Source: a virus. From it: 37,959 nt of DNA. The stretch's first letter is position 1; the number at the start of each line of letters is the position of its first letter. The position numbers and the translations under genes were made by a program. Where the stretch lies: positions 1-37,959 of the IMG/VR virus record IMGVR_UViG_3300045999_004574, one strand, 5' to 3'. Of the stretch, positions 7,447-15,712 are shown one piece after another. Below the pieces are notes generated by a model, which worked only from the letters and a program-made list of their open reading frames with translations, made no database searches and had not been told where the DNA came from.

Positions 7447-7482
7447 AATGTAGCCCGACCATCGGCGCTACATTGTTATTTA
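7447..7482 (-). promoter_or_regulatory. TAAATA/TATAAT box and 5' hairpin before hsp20
   Basis: On the minus strand TATAAT (7482-7487) merges into TAAATA (7477-7482). Two nucleotides later a hairpin begins: AATGTAGC (7447-7454) pairs with GCTACATT (7467-7474), inside which CCGA and TCGG pair around a 3-nt loop with one bulged base. The hairpin does not contain the SD, which is about 30 nt away, so a classic RNA thermometer masking the SD is not obvious. No T-run follows. Confidence 0.6.
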
Positions 7483-7500
7483 TTATACACGAAAAGCGAA

Positions 7501-7761
7501 TTATATTTTGTTATTTAGGTCAGTTACCAGACGGTAATCTGTCCAGCTCGGGTGTTTTGGATCTGGTACCCAAGTCAGCCCAAAAAGAGTGTAGAGATCA
7601 TCTGAGTCAAAGGTTACCCGTAAAGTGTACTTGAATGGCTTGGTTCGGAATTCAACTTGGTACTTGGCGGCCCAATTATAAAGTCGATCACGAAGTGTTG
7701 CCAGGGCATAGGTCGCTGTCATGCCGCCTGCACCAGTGGGCAAGCTGAATTCTATGTACAT
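7501..7761 (-). CDS. Conserved phage protein of unknown function
   Basis: The 86-residue protein begins MYIEFSLPTGAGGMTATYAL and has a central YKYTLRVTFDSDDLYTLFGLTW stretch, predicted to be mixed alpha/beta. It has no membrane segment. Its start shares one base with the bS21 stop (TGATG), so it is the last gene of the clpX-rpsU unit and probably translationally coupled. I know it only as a recurring small phage protein. Confidence 0.7.
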   Translation of the reverse strand: MYIEFSLPTGAGGMTATYALATLRDRLYNWAAKYQVEFRTKPFKYTLRVTFDSDDLYTLFGLTWVPDPKHPSWTDYRLVTDLNNKI

Positions 7762-7985
7762 CAGTAAAGTTTTTTGGGCAACTGTTGATCTGCTAGTTTT
7801 TTACGCCAACGATTTCGAGCAGCTGATGCTTTGAGCTTGCGACGAGTCGTGGGTTTGACATAAAACTCGCGATCACGAACATCATTCAAGATTCCAGAAT
7901 CTTGAATTTTCTTTTTGAACTTGCGCAGAGCTTTTTCTACTTGTCCATCTTGCACCAGTACTGATCTACCCCTGAGTTTTTGCAT
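7761..7985 (-). CDS. rpsU: Ribosomal protein bS21, phage-encoded
   Basis: The 74-residue basic protein has the bS21 pattern: EKALRKFKKKIQDSGIL (17-33), RDREFYVKPTTRRK (37-50), then a basic AARNRWRKKL tail. bS21 sits on the 30S subunit next to the anti-SD region of 16S rRNA and helps initiation. Phage copies are thought to bias ribosomes towards phage messages. The gene overlaps the 3' end of clpX by 20 nt and the next gene by 1 nt, so all are likely on one transcript. Confidence 0.92.
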   Translation of the reverse strand: MQKLRGRSVLVQDGQVEKALRKFKKKIQDSGILNDVRDREFYVKPTTRRKLKASAARNRWRKKLADQQLPKKLY

Positions 7986-9180
7986 TTGCTTCCTTGAGTT
8001 CTCTAGGGGTATTTACCTGATCAGCATCGATGATCACCCGGTCTATGCCTTGCCGGCGATACTGTGCCAAATAGAACATGTGCGGAAGCAACACACGTTC
8101 CAGTTCACTGTGCAAACCTCTAGCACCAGTTTTGTTCAAAATAGTGCGATCAGCAATTAATTCCAATGCTTCGGGCGAAAATTCTAATTCAACTCGATCC
8201 TGACCAAACAACCATGAATACTGCTGAATATAACTGTGTTTGACATCCAGCAAAATGCGGATAAGATCCTCTTTGCCCAGTTCCCTCAGAGCTACCCAAC
8301 CAGGAAAGCGTCCAATAAACTCCGGGATCATTCCAAACTTGATCAAGTCATCTGGTGTGACTTGATCCAAACTGGTGTTGACATCAGGATTCACCTTGGC
8401 ACCAAATCCAATACTGGTACCGCGCACTCGATTTTTGACTACAGCATCAAGACCAACAAATGCCCCGCCAGCAATAAACAAAATGTTGGTGGTGTCAATT
8501 TCAATCATTTCTCCTGAAGGATGCTTGCGATTACCAGTGGGAGTGACTCTACATTTGGTACCTTCTACCAATTTAAGTAGAGCCTGCTGTACACCCTCGC
8601 CTGAAACGTCGCGTGTGATACTGGCACTTTCACTGCGTCGGCTGATCTTGTCAATCTCGTCAATGAACACAATGCCACGTTGAGTCTTGGCCACATCACC
8701 ATTGGCCGCTGCAAACAGTCGAGATATCAAACTTTCTACATCATCGCCCACATACCCTGCTTCGGTTAAACTGGTAGCATCTGCAATAACAAATGGCACG
8801 TCAAGATAGCGTGCCACGCTGCGAGCCAGCAATGTTTTTCCTGATCCAGTGGGCCCAAACATCAAAATATTGCATTTTTCAATTTCTACATTGGGATCAG
8901 GATTGGCAATGCGTTTGTAGTGATTCACCACTGCCACACTCAACATTTGCTTGGCACGATCTTGCCCAATAACATACTGGTCAAGATGTTCTTTAATTGC
9001 CTGCGGATCAAGTTCAACTGGGTCTGTTGTCTTAACAATGCTTTCATCTGTGAGCAATGTTTCGCAAAGTTCCACACACTCATTACAAATTGCCACACGT
9101 TCGCCCACAATGAGTTTGGCAACTGCATCCTTGTGTTTACCACAAAAACTACATGTGTCAATGGTGTCATTTGATTTCAT
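7966..9180 (-). CDS. clpX: ClpX-like AAA+ unfoldase
   Basis: The product is 404 residues, near the usual 420. The N-terminal zinc-binding domain has Cys10, Cys13, Cys32 and Cys35. The AAA+ core has Walker A GPTGSGKT (109-116), the pore loop GYVG (142-145), Walker B VFIDEID (171-177), the RKH loop (218-220) and sensor II in GARG (352-355). The ClpP-docking IGF tripeptide is intact at 257-259, so it could form a ClpXP-like protease with host ClpP. No clpP is in the window. It overlaps the membrane-protein gene upstream by 14 nt and rpsU downstream by 20 nt. Confidence 0.96.
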   Translation of the reverse strand: MKSNDTIDTCSFCGKHKDAVAKLIVGERVAICNECVELCETLLTDESIVKTTDPVELDPQAIKEHLDQYVIGQDRAKQMLSVAVVNHYKRIANPDPNVEIEKCNILMFGPTGSGKTLLARSVARYLDVPFVIADATSLTEAGYVGDDVESLISRLFAAANGDVAKTQRGIVFIDEIDKISRRSESASITRDVSGEGVQQALLKLVEGTKCRVTPTGNRKHPSGEMIEIDTTNILFIAGGAFVGLDAVVKNRVRGTSIGFGAKVNPDVNTSLDQVTPDDLIKFGMIPEFIGRFPGWVALRELGKEDLIRILLDVKHSYIQQYSWLFGQDRVELEFSPEALELIADRTILNKTGARGLHSELERVLLPHMFYLAQYRRQGIDRVIIDADQVNTPRELKEANAKTQG

Positions 9181-10603
9181 TGTTTGCCTTTTGTAGATGG
9201 TTTTCCAATTGTTGACGCTCGCTGTTGCTCAATAATTCAGGATCATATTCACCTGTACTTATTTTGTTCACCAGGTGTTCGATATAAGCTGAATCATAAG
9301 TGTAACTGTCGCTAAGGTTTTTGTCAACCGCAATCCAGTTTGTACCATTGTACTTGTACACGACATTGGGCACAATGTCTACTCGCACAAACGAATCGCC
9401 TTTGCTGGCTGTTTCTGGAAAGCTGGTGCCAAACCCAGTGCGATTTTCTGGTCTGGCATTGTCGGCTACCAGACGCATCCAAGGCAATTCGTTGATTTCA
9501 CCTCGTATTAATTTAGAGCGTTGATTTTTTATGGTGTCGTTGGGGTTCTCGGCCTTCCATTGTTTGATGGCTGCTTTGAGTTCCAGATCTTCAGATTCAA
9601 TTTCTTCATGATCTTCGGTTGGTGGCGTCTCATTGAATTTGACCACCATGGGAGAATGAAACATCCAACCTGGTGGATATTTAAAACCCTCTTTCAAATA
9701 AGGATGTGTGTCGGGGTGGTGTGAAGGTGGTTGTTGTGGAGGTGTCTCTGTCTTTACAATCTCGCGCAAGGTTTCAATTTGTTTTTCAGTCAGTGGACCA
9801 TCATCTGGTTTGTATCGGGGTTCGTCGTGTATAAACCCACCGGTGCCTTGTCTTGCCCATTCAAATTGTTTGTTAGCGGCCAGAATCAGTGTGAGTGCTA
9901 GAGGGTCAAATACCAGCACAATCATTATGATCACAAATCTAACAGCTTTTTCCAATACATTTTGATCAGTGCTCTCGCCATAGATCAAGGCGGCAATATA
10001 TTTGATCGGGCCTACTTCGGCTTCAACTTTTCGAAATTCTGCTGCAAGAGGAGCTCGTTCTTCGTTGAGCGTGGTAATTCTTTTTTGGCTTTCGCCAATT
10101 TCTTTGAGTAGTCGGCCACGCTCGGCTTGTTGGCCACGGCGTATTTGAACTGCCTTTTCTGCGCCTCGTTCGTCGCTGGACCGGCCCATAACTTGGTCCA
10201 CTGCTTCATCAAGTTGCTTGAGAGCCCGGCGGTTAGCATCTATGTTGTCACGTTCTGTTTTGATTTTTTCATCATAGATAGCAATCTTGGCCACAGCATC
10301 ACCTGACACCAGGCTTTGATCACTGTGCGCTTTGGATAGATATCCAAAAATGCCCATACTGGTCAGCAGCATCAAGAAGGCCACGGCTGGCACAAGATAC
10401 ACCTTGAAGGCCCAGCCAGCACGGCGCCAGTTGTTGTGCAACCACACAGTGGCTGCAATCTTTCCCAGTTCTAAACTGCCACCCATGATGATCACAGGAA
10501 TAGTTGCCGCAGAAAATATAGCAACCAGACCAGCCACAGAGTAATAGGCAGCCACTGCGCTCAATAAAAGAGCAGTGGCCAAAATAGCAAAACCAAATAT
10601 CAT
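9167..10603 (-). CDS. Large coiled-coil membrane protein
   Basis: The 478-residue protein has two N-terminal hydrophobic segments (about 2-20 and 22-42), a third at about 66-86, a long charged coiled coil (about 105-205), and a fourth hydrophobic segment (about 220-245). A proline-rich soluble part follows, then a C-terminal part with FVRVDIVPNVVYKYNGTNW and DSAYIEHLVNKI. The layout suggests an inner-membrane protein with a large cytoplasmic tail. I recall similar multi-segment proteins in T4-like marine phages, where the function is unknown. Its position just upstream of clpX in a coupled unit hints at membrane-linked early takeover, but this is speculation. Confidence 0.7.
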   Translation of the reverse strand: MIFGFAILATALLLSAVAAYYSVAGLVAIFSAATIPVIIMGGSLELGKIAATVWLHNNWRRAGWAFKVYLVPAVAFLMLLTSMGIFGYLSKAHSDQSLVSGDAVAKIAIYDEKIKTERDNIDANRRALKQLDEAVDQVMGRSSDERGAEKAVQIRRGQQAERGRLLKEIGESQKRITTLNEERAPLAAEFRKVEAEVGPIKYIAALIYGESTDQNVLEKAVRFVIIMIVLVFDPLALTLILAANKQFEWARQGTGGFIHDEPRYKPDDGPLTEKQIETLREIVKTETPPQQPPSHHPDTHPYLKEGFKYPPGWMFHSPMVVKFNETPPTEDHEEIESEDLELKAAIKQWKAENPNDTIKNQRSKLIRGEINELPWMRLVADNARPENRTGFGTSFPETASKGDSFVRVDIVPNVVYKYNGTNWIAVDKNLSDSYTYDSAYIEHLVNKISTGEYDPELLSNSERQQLENHLQKANNEIK

Positions 10604-10609
10604 AGAAAT

Positions 10610-10939
10610 TTATTTATTAGTGGCCGCTACCTGTCTAACAGCATGTTTAATGGCTACCCAAGTACCAAACTTGGGATCAGGTACCTCAAACCAAACACGC
10701 TCTGCGACCAGGCCAGATCTATAGGTTATGTTGGCACGATCAAGTCTGCGTTTGACATGACTCTGACTGCGCCAATTTTTACCAAACTGTGCTCTTGCTT
10801 CTTGCATGATAGCATACCATTGACTGGTGGTAGACAGTTCGAAAAATAATTTGTGCATGGGCAAAGGCGTTTCTTTAAGCGAGTCAAGTGATTTAAGCAT
10901 ACTCGACGTAGAGGCTTCAATGTTAACAGTCATATACAC
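10610..10939 (-). CDS. Conserved phage protein of unknown function
   Basis: The 109-residue basic protein contains HKLFFELSTTSQWYAIMQEARAQFG and a GLVAERVWFEVPDPKFGTW segment. The first or third codon may be the start. It follows a structured leader region and is 6 nt upstream of the coiled-coil membrane protein, so that leader may control it. No domain is recognised. Confidence 0.6.
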   Translation of the reverse strand: MYMTVNIEASTSSMLKSLDSLKETPLPMHKLFFELSTTSQWYAIMQEARAQFGKNWRSQSHVKRRLDRANITYRSGLVAERVWFEVPDPKFGTWVAIKHAVRQVAATNK

Positions 10940-10944
10940 AACCT

Positions 10945-11125
10945 TACTAGATAGATCCTCTCGGCATACCCCCGGGGTTCCAATCCGGGTTTTGGTCTGT
11001 TGCCAGACCGAGGTCTTTGTCGCAACCTACGGGACTTCTGTTCACATGCCACGGTGCCTGGTAGGCCTAGGTTATCGATCACCCTACCCGGCCATTGAAC
11101 AGCCCAATCTCTCTGTCCATGCACA
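10945..11125 (-). ncRNA. Structured RNA candidate (leader or ncRNA)
   Basis: This GC-rich gap between two minus-strand genes can form several stems. They are: GGTCTG-GCAA-CAGACC with a GNRA tetraloop (10994-11009); a 9-bp stem with one mismatch (11056-11065 with 11083-11092); GGACAG with CTGTTC (11097-11118); CCCGG with CCGGG near 10971-10989; and a possible long-range pairing of TGGCAT with ATGCCG that closes the tetraloop region. A TATAAT lies just upstream, so an RNA would begin next to the first stem. It matches no RNA family I can name. It may be a cis-acting leader of the 109-residue gene or a free RNA. No tRNA could be folded from it. Confidence 0.5.
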
Positions 11126-11130
11126 CAGTA

Positions 11131-11158
11131 ATTATACTACATTTTAGTCTTCTTTAAA
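11131..11158 (-). promoter_or_regulatory. Promoter before the structured RNA
   Basis: On the minus strand TATAAT (11131-11136) is 16 bp downstream of TTTAAA (11153-11158). The -10 is perfect and the -35 weak. It overlaps the 3' end of the preceding gene and would start transcription near 11124, at the edge of the first stem. Confidence 0.45.
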
Positions 11159-11632
11159 ATCCACAACTTTGCCGTTTTCGTCGGCAATGATGATTTTGCT
11201 GAAACCGTTTTCTCCCTCAATTTGAATGGGCCCCCAGATATACATTTCTGTTTCGTCGTGCATCCAATCTTCTTGATCTTCCAGGCTGTAGACGCCTTCT
11301 TCGTCGATGATCTCCTGTAGGCGTTGCTGTTCTTCTTCGTCCATGTCATCGGGCCACTCAATCTCTGCCCACCATCCGTCATAGGTTTCAATCAGCTCTA
11401 CTTCTTCAATGTTGTTTTCACAACAGTTATACATGTCAATACTGTCGCGACGTCCATCTCCGCCTGGAACTTCTACAAATTCAAATTCCGGAGGATTATC
11501 ATCTGAAGTAGTGACCGTCCAAGATCCTCCGCGCCAGCCCGTTTGATACACAAGTTTTTGTCCATCTTTGACAAAGTGCTCGTGTTCTTCGATCGACTTT
11601 TTATAATAAGTGCTTACAGTCCAATTTGCCAT
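11144..11632 (-). CDS. Acidic conserved phage protein
   Basis: The 162-residue, strongly acidic protein starts MANWTVSTYYKKSIEEHEHF, has FVEVPGGDGRRDS in the middle and an Asp/Glu-rich helix (DDMDEEEQQRLQEIIDEEG). It ends with a beta-rich IIIADENGKVVDF. It has no signal or membrane segment. The acidic character could fit a DNA-mimic or a scaffold-like role, but nothing proves this. It is separated from the upstream acidic gene by 2 nt, so the two are likely co-translated. Confidence 0.65.
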   Translation of the reverse strand: MANWTVSTYYKKSIEEHEHFVKDGQKLVYQTGWRGGSWTVTTSDDNPPEFEFVEVPGGDGRRDSIDMYNCCENNIEEVELIETYDGWWAEIEWPDDMDEEEQQRLQEIIDEEGVYSLEDQEDWMHDETEMYIWGPIQIEGENGFSKIIIADENGKVVDFKED

Positions 11633-11634
11633 GA

Positions 11635-12546
11635 TTACTCCTTGGTATGTTCCAAAACAATACGGTCTAATGCTTCTCTCAAAAAGTGCTCATCGGGGTC
11701 GTAGGCTACACCTCGCCACTTGACAATTTTGAGTTCTTCGTCGGGGCTCCACTCGTTGTGCCAGTTCCGGCCGTTGAACATGGCATGATATTCGTGACCG
11801 TCCTTGGTCTTGACTTCATACTTGCCTTGGCGAACAGGCACAGTTTTGGCCGGGAACCAGTTAGTAAGTCCATAAACGATGTCATCCATGTCGCGATATC
11901 GTTCGTAGCCTTTGCCTTGGTTTGACCCTGCAATGTAGAATGCATACTCAGAACCTTTGCCGTTGGTGTCTCCACCATAGTTGTCCAGTTCTTCACCGTC
12001 GTATTCAGCACCTACAACAATTTCGTTGCTGTCAAAATCGGAAATTTGTATCAGCAGTTTTTCAGGATCAAATGGTTGTCGAAGTTCAATGTTGGCTTCA
12101 AAGAATGTGCCCTTGTCAGATGTGTATCCATAGAACACCACAGTGCCGGGATCTTTTTCGTCAATCCAAACTTCTTCTATGGTGCTGAGTTGCACATCGC
12201 AGCCGTCAAGACTGGACAGTTCACGCTCATAAACAATGTTTTCATTCTCGTCCAGAATCTGCAGATGTCCGGCACTCATATCCACGCCATTCACATGTCC
12301 CATGTCATCGCAATCAAACCACGACCCGGGCGCAAAAGGTTGCATGTCTTCGGGCACTTCCCCATCATATCCACCCCAGGCATAGTCCGGCACACTTAGA
12401 CGATGTTCCTTAAAATAATCGTAGACCTTGCGATCCACGGTGCCCATGACATGCTCGCCACCATAGCCCCACAATTGAATCTTGTAGGTGCGCGGTGTGA
12501 ATTTGAGTACTTGTAGCAGTTTTTCCTGCTCTTCGGTGGTAGACAT
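11635..12546 (-). CDS. Acidic conserved phage protein
   Basis: The 303-residue acidic protein contains YKIQLWGYGGEHVMGTVDRKVYDYF near its N-terminus and a beta-rich remainder with many Asp/Glu (for example WIDEKDPGTVVFYGYTSDKG). I do not recognise a domain. It lies between the Bax-inhibitor-like gene (1-nt TGATG overlap) and a second acidic gene, suggesting one operon. Confidence 0.65.
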   Translation of the reverse strand: MSTTEEQEKLLQVLKFTPRTYKIQLWGYGGEHVMGTVDRKVYDYFKEHRLSVPDYAWGGYDGEVPEDMQPFAPGSWFDCDDMGHVNGVDMSAGHLQILDENENIVYERELSSLDGCDVQLSTIEEVWIDEKDPGTVVFYGYTSDKGTFFEANIELRQPFDPEKLLIQISDFDSNEIVVGAEYDGEELDNYGGDTNGKGSEYAFYIAGSNQGKGYERYRDMDDIVYGLTNWFPAKTVPVRQGKYEVKTKDGHEYHAMFNGRNWHNEWSPDEELKIVKWRGVAYDPDEHFLREALDRIVLEHTKE

Positions 12547-13238
12547 CAGTCGTCCTTTTTAAGTCCAAACAGCTGGAGCAGATTAATGAACAGGTTAATA
12601 AAGTCTAAATACAATGCGAGTGCTCCAGACACTTCGTCGGCCGCAGTGGCATTTCCATTTGACACCATCTCGCGGATTCTCTGTGTGTCGTAGGCTGTGA
12701 GTGCCAAAAACACAATGATTGCAATTGCAGAGATCACCATTTGCATCACCGTAGAGCCGATAAAGATGTTGATGATGCTGGCAATGATGATTGCAATCAA
12801 GGCCACAAAAGCATAACGACCCACTGAGTCAAGACTTTGCTTGGTAAAGTATCCATATCCCGACATGGTACCAAACAAAACAGCCGCGCCCATGAAGGCT
12901 GTGACGATTGATCCCATTTTAAAAACTACAAAGATTGTGGCAAAACTCAAGCCCATAAGGGCCGCAAAACCATGTAGGCAAAGTTGCGCAACACTTTTGC
13001 TGGGATTGTTGCCCAGCACCATGGTGACCGCAAACACTGCCACCAAGGGTGCAAAGATAACCACCCATTTCATGAATCCGGTAAAGAAAAACTGTACCAG
13101 TTCTGGACTCATGCCCACAAACATAGACACCAGCATGCTGGTGATCACAGCCAGCATCATGTGTCCATACACACGACCCATGGCTTGATTTACGCCCGCG
13201 GCGTCTCTATAACTGTCAATAGTTGATGCGTACATCAT
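12546..13238 (-). CDS. Bax inhibitor-1 / YccA-family membrane protein
   Basis: The product is 230 residues from the MMYASTID start, chosen because AAGGAG lies 5 nt before it and because it gives an ATGA overlap with the upstream gene. About seven hydrophobic segments follow a short soluble N-terminus. The family's signature is near the end: ALTAYDTQRIREM, then GALALYLDFINLFINLL. Bacterial members include YccA, an FtsH-interacting protein, and YbhL, and act in membrane quality control or ion leakage. A phage copy might protect against or tune host FtsH or membrane stress during infection; that role is an inference. Confidence 0.9.
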   Translation of the reverse strand: MMYASTIDSYRDAAGVNQAMGRVYGHMMLAVITSMLVSMFVGMSPELVQFFFTGFMKWVVIFAPLVAVFAVTMVLGNNPSKSVAQLCLHGFAALMGLSFATIFVVFKMGSIVTAFMGAAVLFGTMSGYGYFTKQSLDSVGRYAFVALIAIIIASIINIFIGSTVMQMVISAIAIIVFLALTAYDTQRIREMVSNGNATAADEVSGALALYLDFINLFINLLQLFGLKKDD

Positions 13239-13693
13239 TCTTTCTCCTTTTTGGTTAATTCGCATACCAACAAAAATTGTTCGTATGCGTGTCTCACACT
13301 CTCGTGTTTCATTAATTTATCTGCTTCTGCGTGTAATGCCGTCAATCCTGCTTGAGCAATGTCGTAAACACAAGCAATTTGTAGAGTAGCCAATTCACTA
13401 CCAAACTCTTTTGCTAACTTTTCCCAGGCTTTCTTTTGTCCCGGAGTAATAGCAGTTCTTTGTGGTCGCAGTTCACTGGCTTCGCGTATGGCTTTGCACA
13501 TGGCATCTTCGGCCACACGGCCGGCCGCAATCAGCGCGGCATGGTTAGGTTCCACGTTAAACCTACGGGATGAACCCCCGGGGTAGCACATGACCAAGTG
13601 ATTACCTTTAGGGAAACTGTCCAAAAGATCACTGTCATACTCAGCCACAGGATGATACCGACGTCCAATTTTTTCATAGAATATCTTTTTCAT
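13235..13693 (-). CDS. Conserved phage protein of unknown function
   Basis: The 152-residue product starts MKKIFYEKIGRRYHPVAEYDSDLLDSF from an ATG that overlaps the upstream stop (ATGA). Longer in-frame starts would run into that gene and are rejected. The C-terminal half is helical with a C-terminal basic end (LTKKEKE). I associate the FYEKIGRRYxPVAEYDSDL, FPKGxHLV and AGRxAEDAM pattern with a widespread phage family of unknown function. ATGA overlaps on both sides show translational coupling to the BI-1 gene. Confidence 0.75.
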   Translation of the reverse strand: MKKIFYEKIGRRYHPVAEYDSDLLDSFPKGNHLVMCYPGGSSRRFNVEPNHAALIAAGRVAEDAMCKAIREASELRPQRTAITPGQKKAWEKLAKEFGSELATLQIACVYDIAQAGLTALHAEADKLMKHESVRHAYEQFLLVCELTKKEKE

Positions 13694-13917
13694 TCGTATT
13701 GCTTGATCACTAGGTTCAATGCTTCGATTACACGAGCATTGTTTACCACATCTTCTGGATGCAACCAATAGCCAGTGGGATTGTCTTCAGACCTCGGATT
13801 CTTTTTCCAGTCACTGAGTTCTTTCTTGAGGTATCCACGGTACTCTTTGAGATTTAGCAAAGTGATTCGGTTTGCAGCTTCGCCGTCTAATGTGATTGGG
13901 CCAACTCTTTTACTCAT
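13690..13917 (-). CDS. Small conserved phage protein
   Basis: The 75-residue, charged protein begins MSKRVGPITLDGEAANRITL and includes YLKKELSDWKKNP and YWLHPEDV. It appears to be soluble and helical. The function is unknown. It overlaps the preceding gene by 8 nt and the next by 4 nt in a tightly coupled string of small genes. Confidence 0.6.
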   Translation of the reverse strand: MSKRVGPITLDGEAANRITLLNLKEYRGYLKKELSDWKKNPRSEDNPTGYWLHPEDVVNNARVIEALNLVIKQYE

Positions 13918-14329
13918 TGTGTGCTTTCAACGGAGTACCTCTGAGACCAGATACCATTTGAAATTTGTCCCAGGCGTCTTTTACAGTGGGCAAGTTTTCT
14001 AGGTCGCTGTCTGATACCACAGTTTCTAACCAGTAGTACGGCAGGCGTCGGGGGTGAGCACCGAACTTGCGGGGCTGGTGGAACTTGCCTTGATTCCATA
14101 ATTCAATACTGACATCACGGAAATCTTGTTCCGTGTAATCAGTATCGCCCCATTCTATATTTGTGTTTAGAAATGAGCCGCCACTATAGCCTGCCCAGAT
14201 ACCCGACCATTGTGCATCATCACGTGGATCAAAGTCTGTGCGAGCAACAATGACCAACACATCTTCAAGGTCCACTTGACCTTCCACAATGTCACGAACA
14301 CAACGACTATAACTAAGTCCAATTTTCAA
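13910..14329 (-). CDS. Conserved phage protein of unknown function
   Basis: The 139-residue product starts MKIGLSYSRCVRDIVEGQV, with EDVLVIVARTDFDPRDDAQWSG in the centre and a Lys-rich end. It has no signal, membrane segment or recognised domain. It overlaps the DNA ligase stop by 4 nt (ATGA), so it is probably expressed with ligase. Confidence 0.65.
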   Translation of the reverse strand: MKIGLSYSRCVRDIVEGQVDLEDVLVIVARTDFDPRDDAQWSGIWAGYSGGSFLNTNIEWGDTDYTEQDFRDVSIELWNQGKFHQPRKFGAHPRRLPYYWLETVVSDSDLENLPTVKDAWDKFQMVSGLRGTPLKAHNE

Positions 14330-15699
14330 ACTTTTTCTCCTGCTTCGAAGTCACGAAATCTCAAGAACCGTGGGAATCTGAGGCTGTATGTTCCGTCTTG
14401 GTTTTGTGTGACCGCGTCAGCTTGGATTTCAACCAAGTGACCAAGTAGGTCATGCCTTGCGGCCCAGTACCCATCGCGATCGCTATCACTAAGACCGCTG
14501 CCAACATTAACACAAATATGCCGTCCATTGTCTTCTCCTTCACAAATTATAGCACCAAGTCGATTTTCGTTGCGACCAGTACCTTGCTCAAAACCCACAA
14601 TCTTCAAATCAACAGTTATAGTGGGTTTCCATTTCATCCAAAAATCACTGCGTTTGCACTCATAAGGTGCATCCATGCTCTTGATCATGATACCTTCAAA
14701 ACCCTCGGCCACAGCAGCCTCGGCATAACGGTGCATGATGTCATGCCCTTCGGCTGTGTCCAGGTCCACTTCCAAGCCATTCATGATGCGCAGGCAAGGC
14801 GTGTCCAAAAGGGCTTCTCGGGCACTCTCAATCCACTTAATGCGTTTGTACTGTTGCAAATTGCAGTGGCCTTGTTTGAGAGCATCCAAGGGCAAGATAT
14901 CAAAAATGTGATACACCATGCCCGAAGTTTCAGCATTGCTCTTGCGATGTGCTTGACGCATGAGCTTTTGAAAGCTTTCGCCAACGATCTCACCATCCAG
15001 CACAAAGTGGCCACCTGTGCCACGACCGTATTGAAAGTGCTTGCGATTATCTAAAATAGCTTCTGCAATCTGCGGAAAGTTTTCAAACTCTTTACCATTG
15101 CGACTGTACAGGGTGCACGAGTTACCCGACACCACTGCCAACACACGCACACCATCCAGTTTGCATTCCAGGCGCTTGATGCCTCGGAGCTTTTTGGGCT
15201 GGTCTGTTGAGTCTTGTGCCAGTTGGCAACTGAACACAGGAATCTTCCATTCAGTTTTGCTCAACACCTTGTTCAAGGTCTTTTCCGAAATGCCGCAACG
15301 TAGGTCTTTGATCAGCACACGTCGAGCAAGATTGTTCCACTCTTCACTATCAAACTCGTCAGCACATTCTTGAATGGCATCACGTGCGCGGTGTCCTGAA
15401 ATACCTCGAGTGCGCAGGTCTTCCAACAAGGCCCAAAAGCGTGGCCACGGGTTGCCACGACCAGTTAGTCCTGTGGTTTCGGGAACCTGTCGCACATGAA
15501 ATGTGTAGAACGGATTGTAGGCTTGATAGCAGTTGAACAAAAAGCACTGTGCATCAGTACTGCCCAGTCGTGCGGCCATGAGTGCTTTTTCAATCACCTT
15601 TTCTTTGTGAATGCGACTGTCCGAACTTTCCAGGTCTCGAATCCAACCTGCGGCCATCACTGCCTCACAACGATCAAGATCAAAAGAGATTTCATTCAT
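14326..15699 (-). CDS. ATP-dependent DNA ligase
   Basis: The 457-residue ligase seals nicks during phage replication and repair. Nucleotidyltransferase motifs are clear: motif I Lys180-x-Asp-Gly in LECKLDGVRV, motif III VLDGEIVGE, motif IV EGFEGIMIKS and motif V FWMKWKP. The N-terminal part is a helical DNA-binding domain, and the C-terminal OB-fold ends with FLRFRDF. The length is close to T4 gp30. A TAAATA box lies 2 nt before the ATG, but it may be chance. Confidence 0.95.
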   Translation of the reverse strand: MNEISFDLDRCEAVMAAGWIRDLESSDSRIHKEKVIEKALMAARLGSTDAQCFLFNCYQAYNPFYTFHVRQVPETTGLTGRGNPWPRFWALLEDLRTRGISGHRARDAIQECADEFDSEEWNNLARRVLIKDLRCGISEKTLNKVLSKTEWKIPVFSCQLAQDSTDQPKKLRGIKRLECKLDGVRVLAVVSGNSCTLYSRNGKEFENFPQIAEAILDNRKHFQYGRGTGGHFVLDGEIVGESFQKLMRQAHRKSNAETSGMVYHIFDILPLDALKQGHCNLQQYKRIKWIESAREALLDTPCLRIMNGLEVDLDTAEGHDIMHRYAEAAVAEGFEGIMIKSMDAPYECKRSDFWMKWKPTITVDLKIVGFEQGTGRNENRLGAIICEGEDNGRHICVNVGSGLSDSDRDGYWAARHDLLGHLVEIQADAVTQNQDGTYSLRFPRFLRFRDFEAGEKV

Positions 15700-15712
15700 G
15701 TTATTTAAATCC

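Noticed and set aside
7447-7474. ROSE-type RNA thermometer or terminator before hsp20
   Set aside because: The hairpin does not include the SD and has no U-run, so neither explanation is directly supported.
10930-11124. 64-codon ORF on the minus strand through the structured gap
   Set aside because: It has low-complexity Arg/Pro/Gly composition from stem sequences, no good SD, and overlaps the next gene start. The RNA explanation fits better.
10940-11143. tRNA gene
   Set aside because: A GGTTCCAAT-like T-loop is visible on the plus strand, but no matching D-arm, anticodon arm or acceptor stem can be set at tRNA distances.
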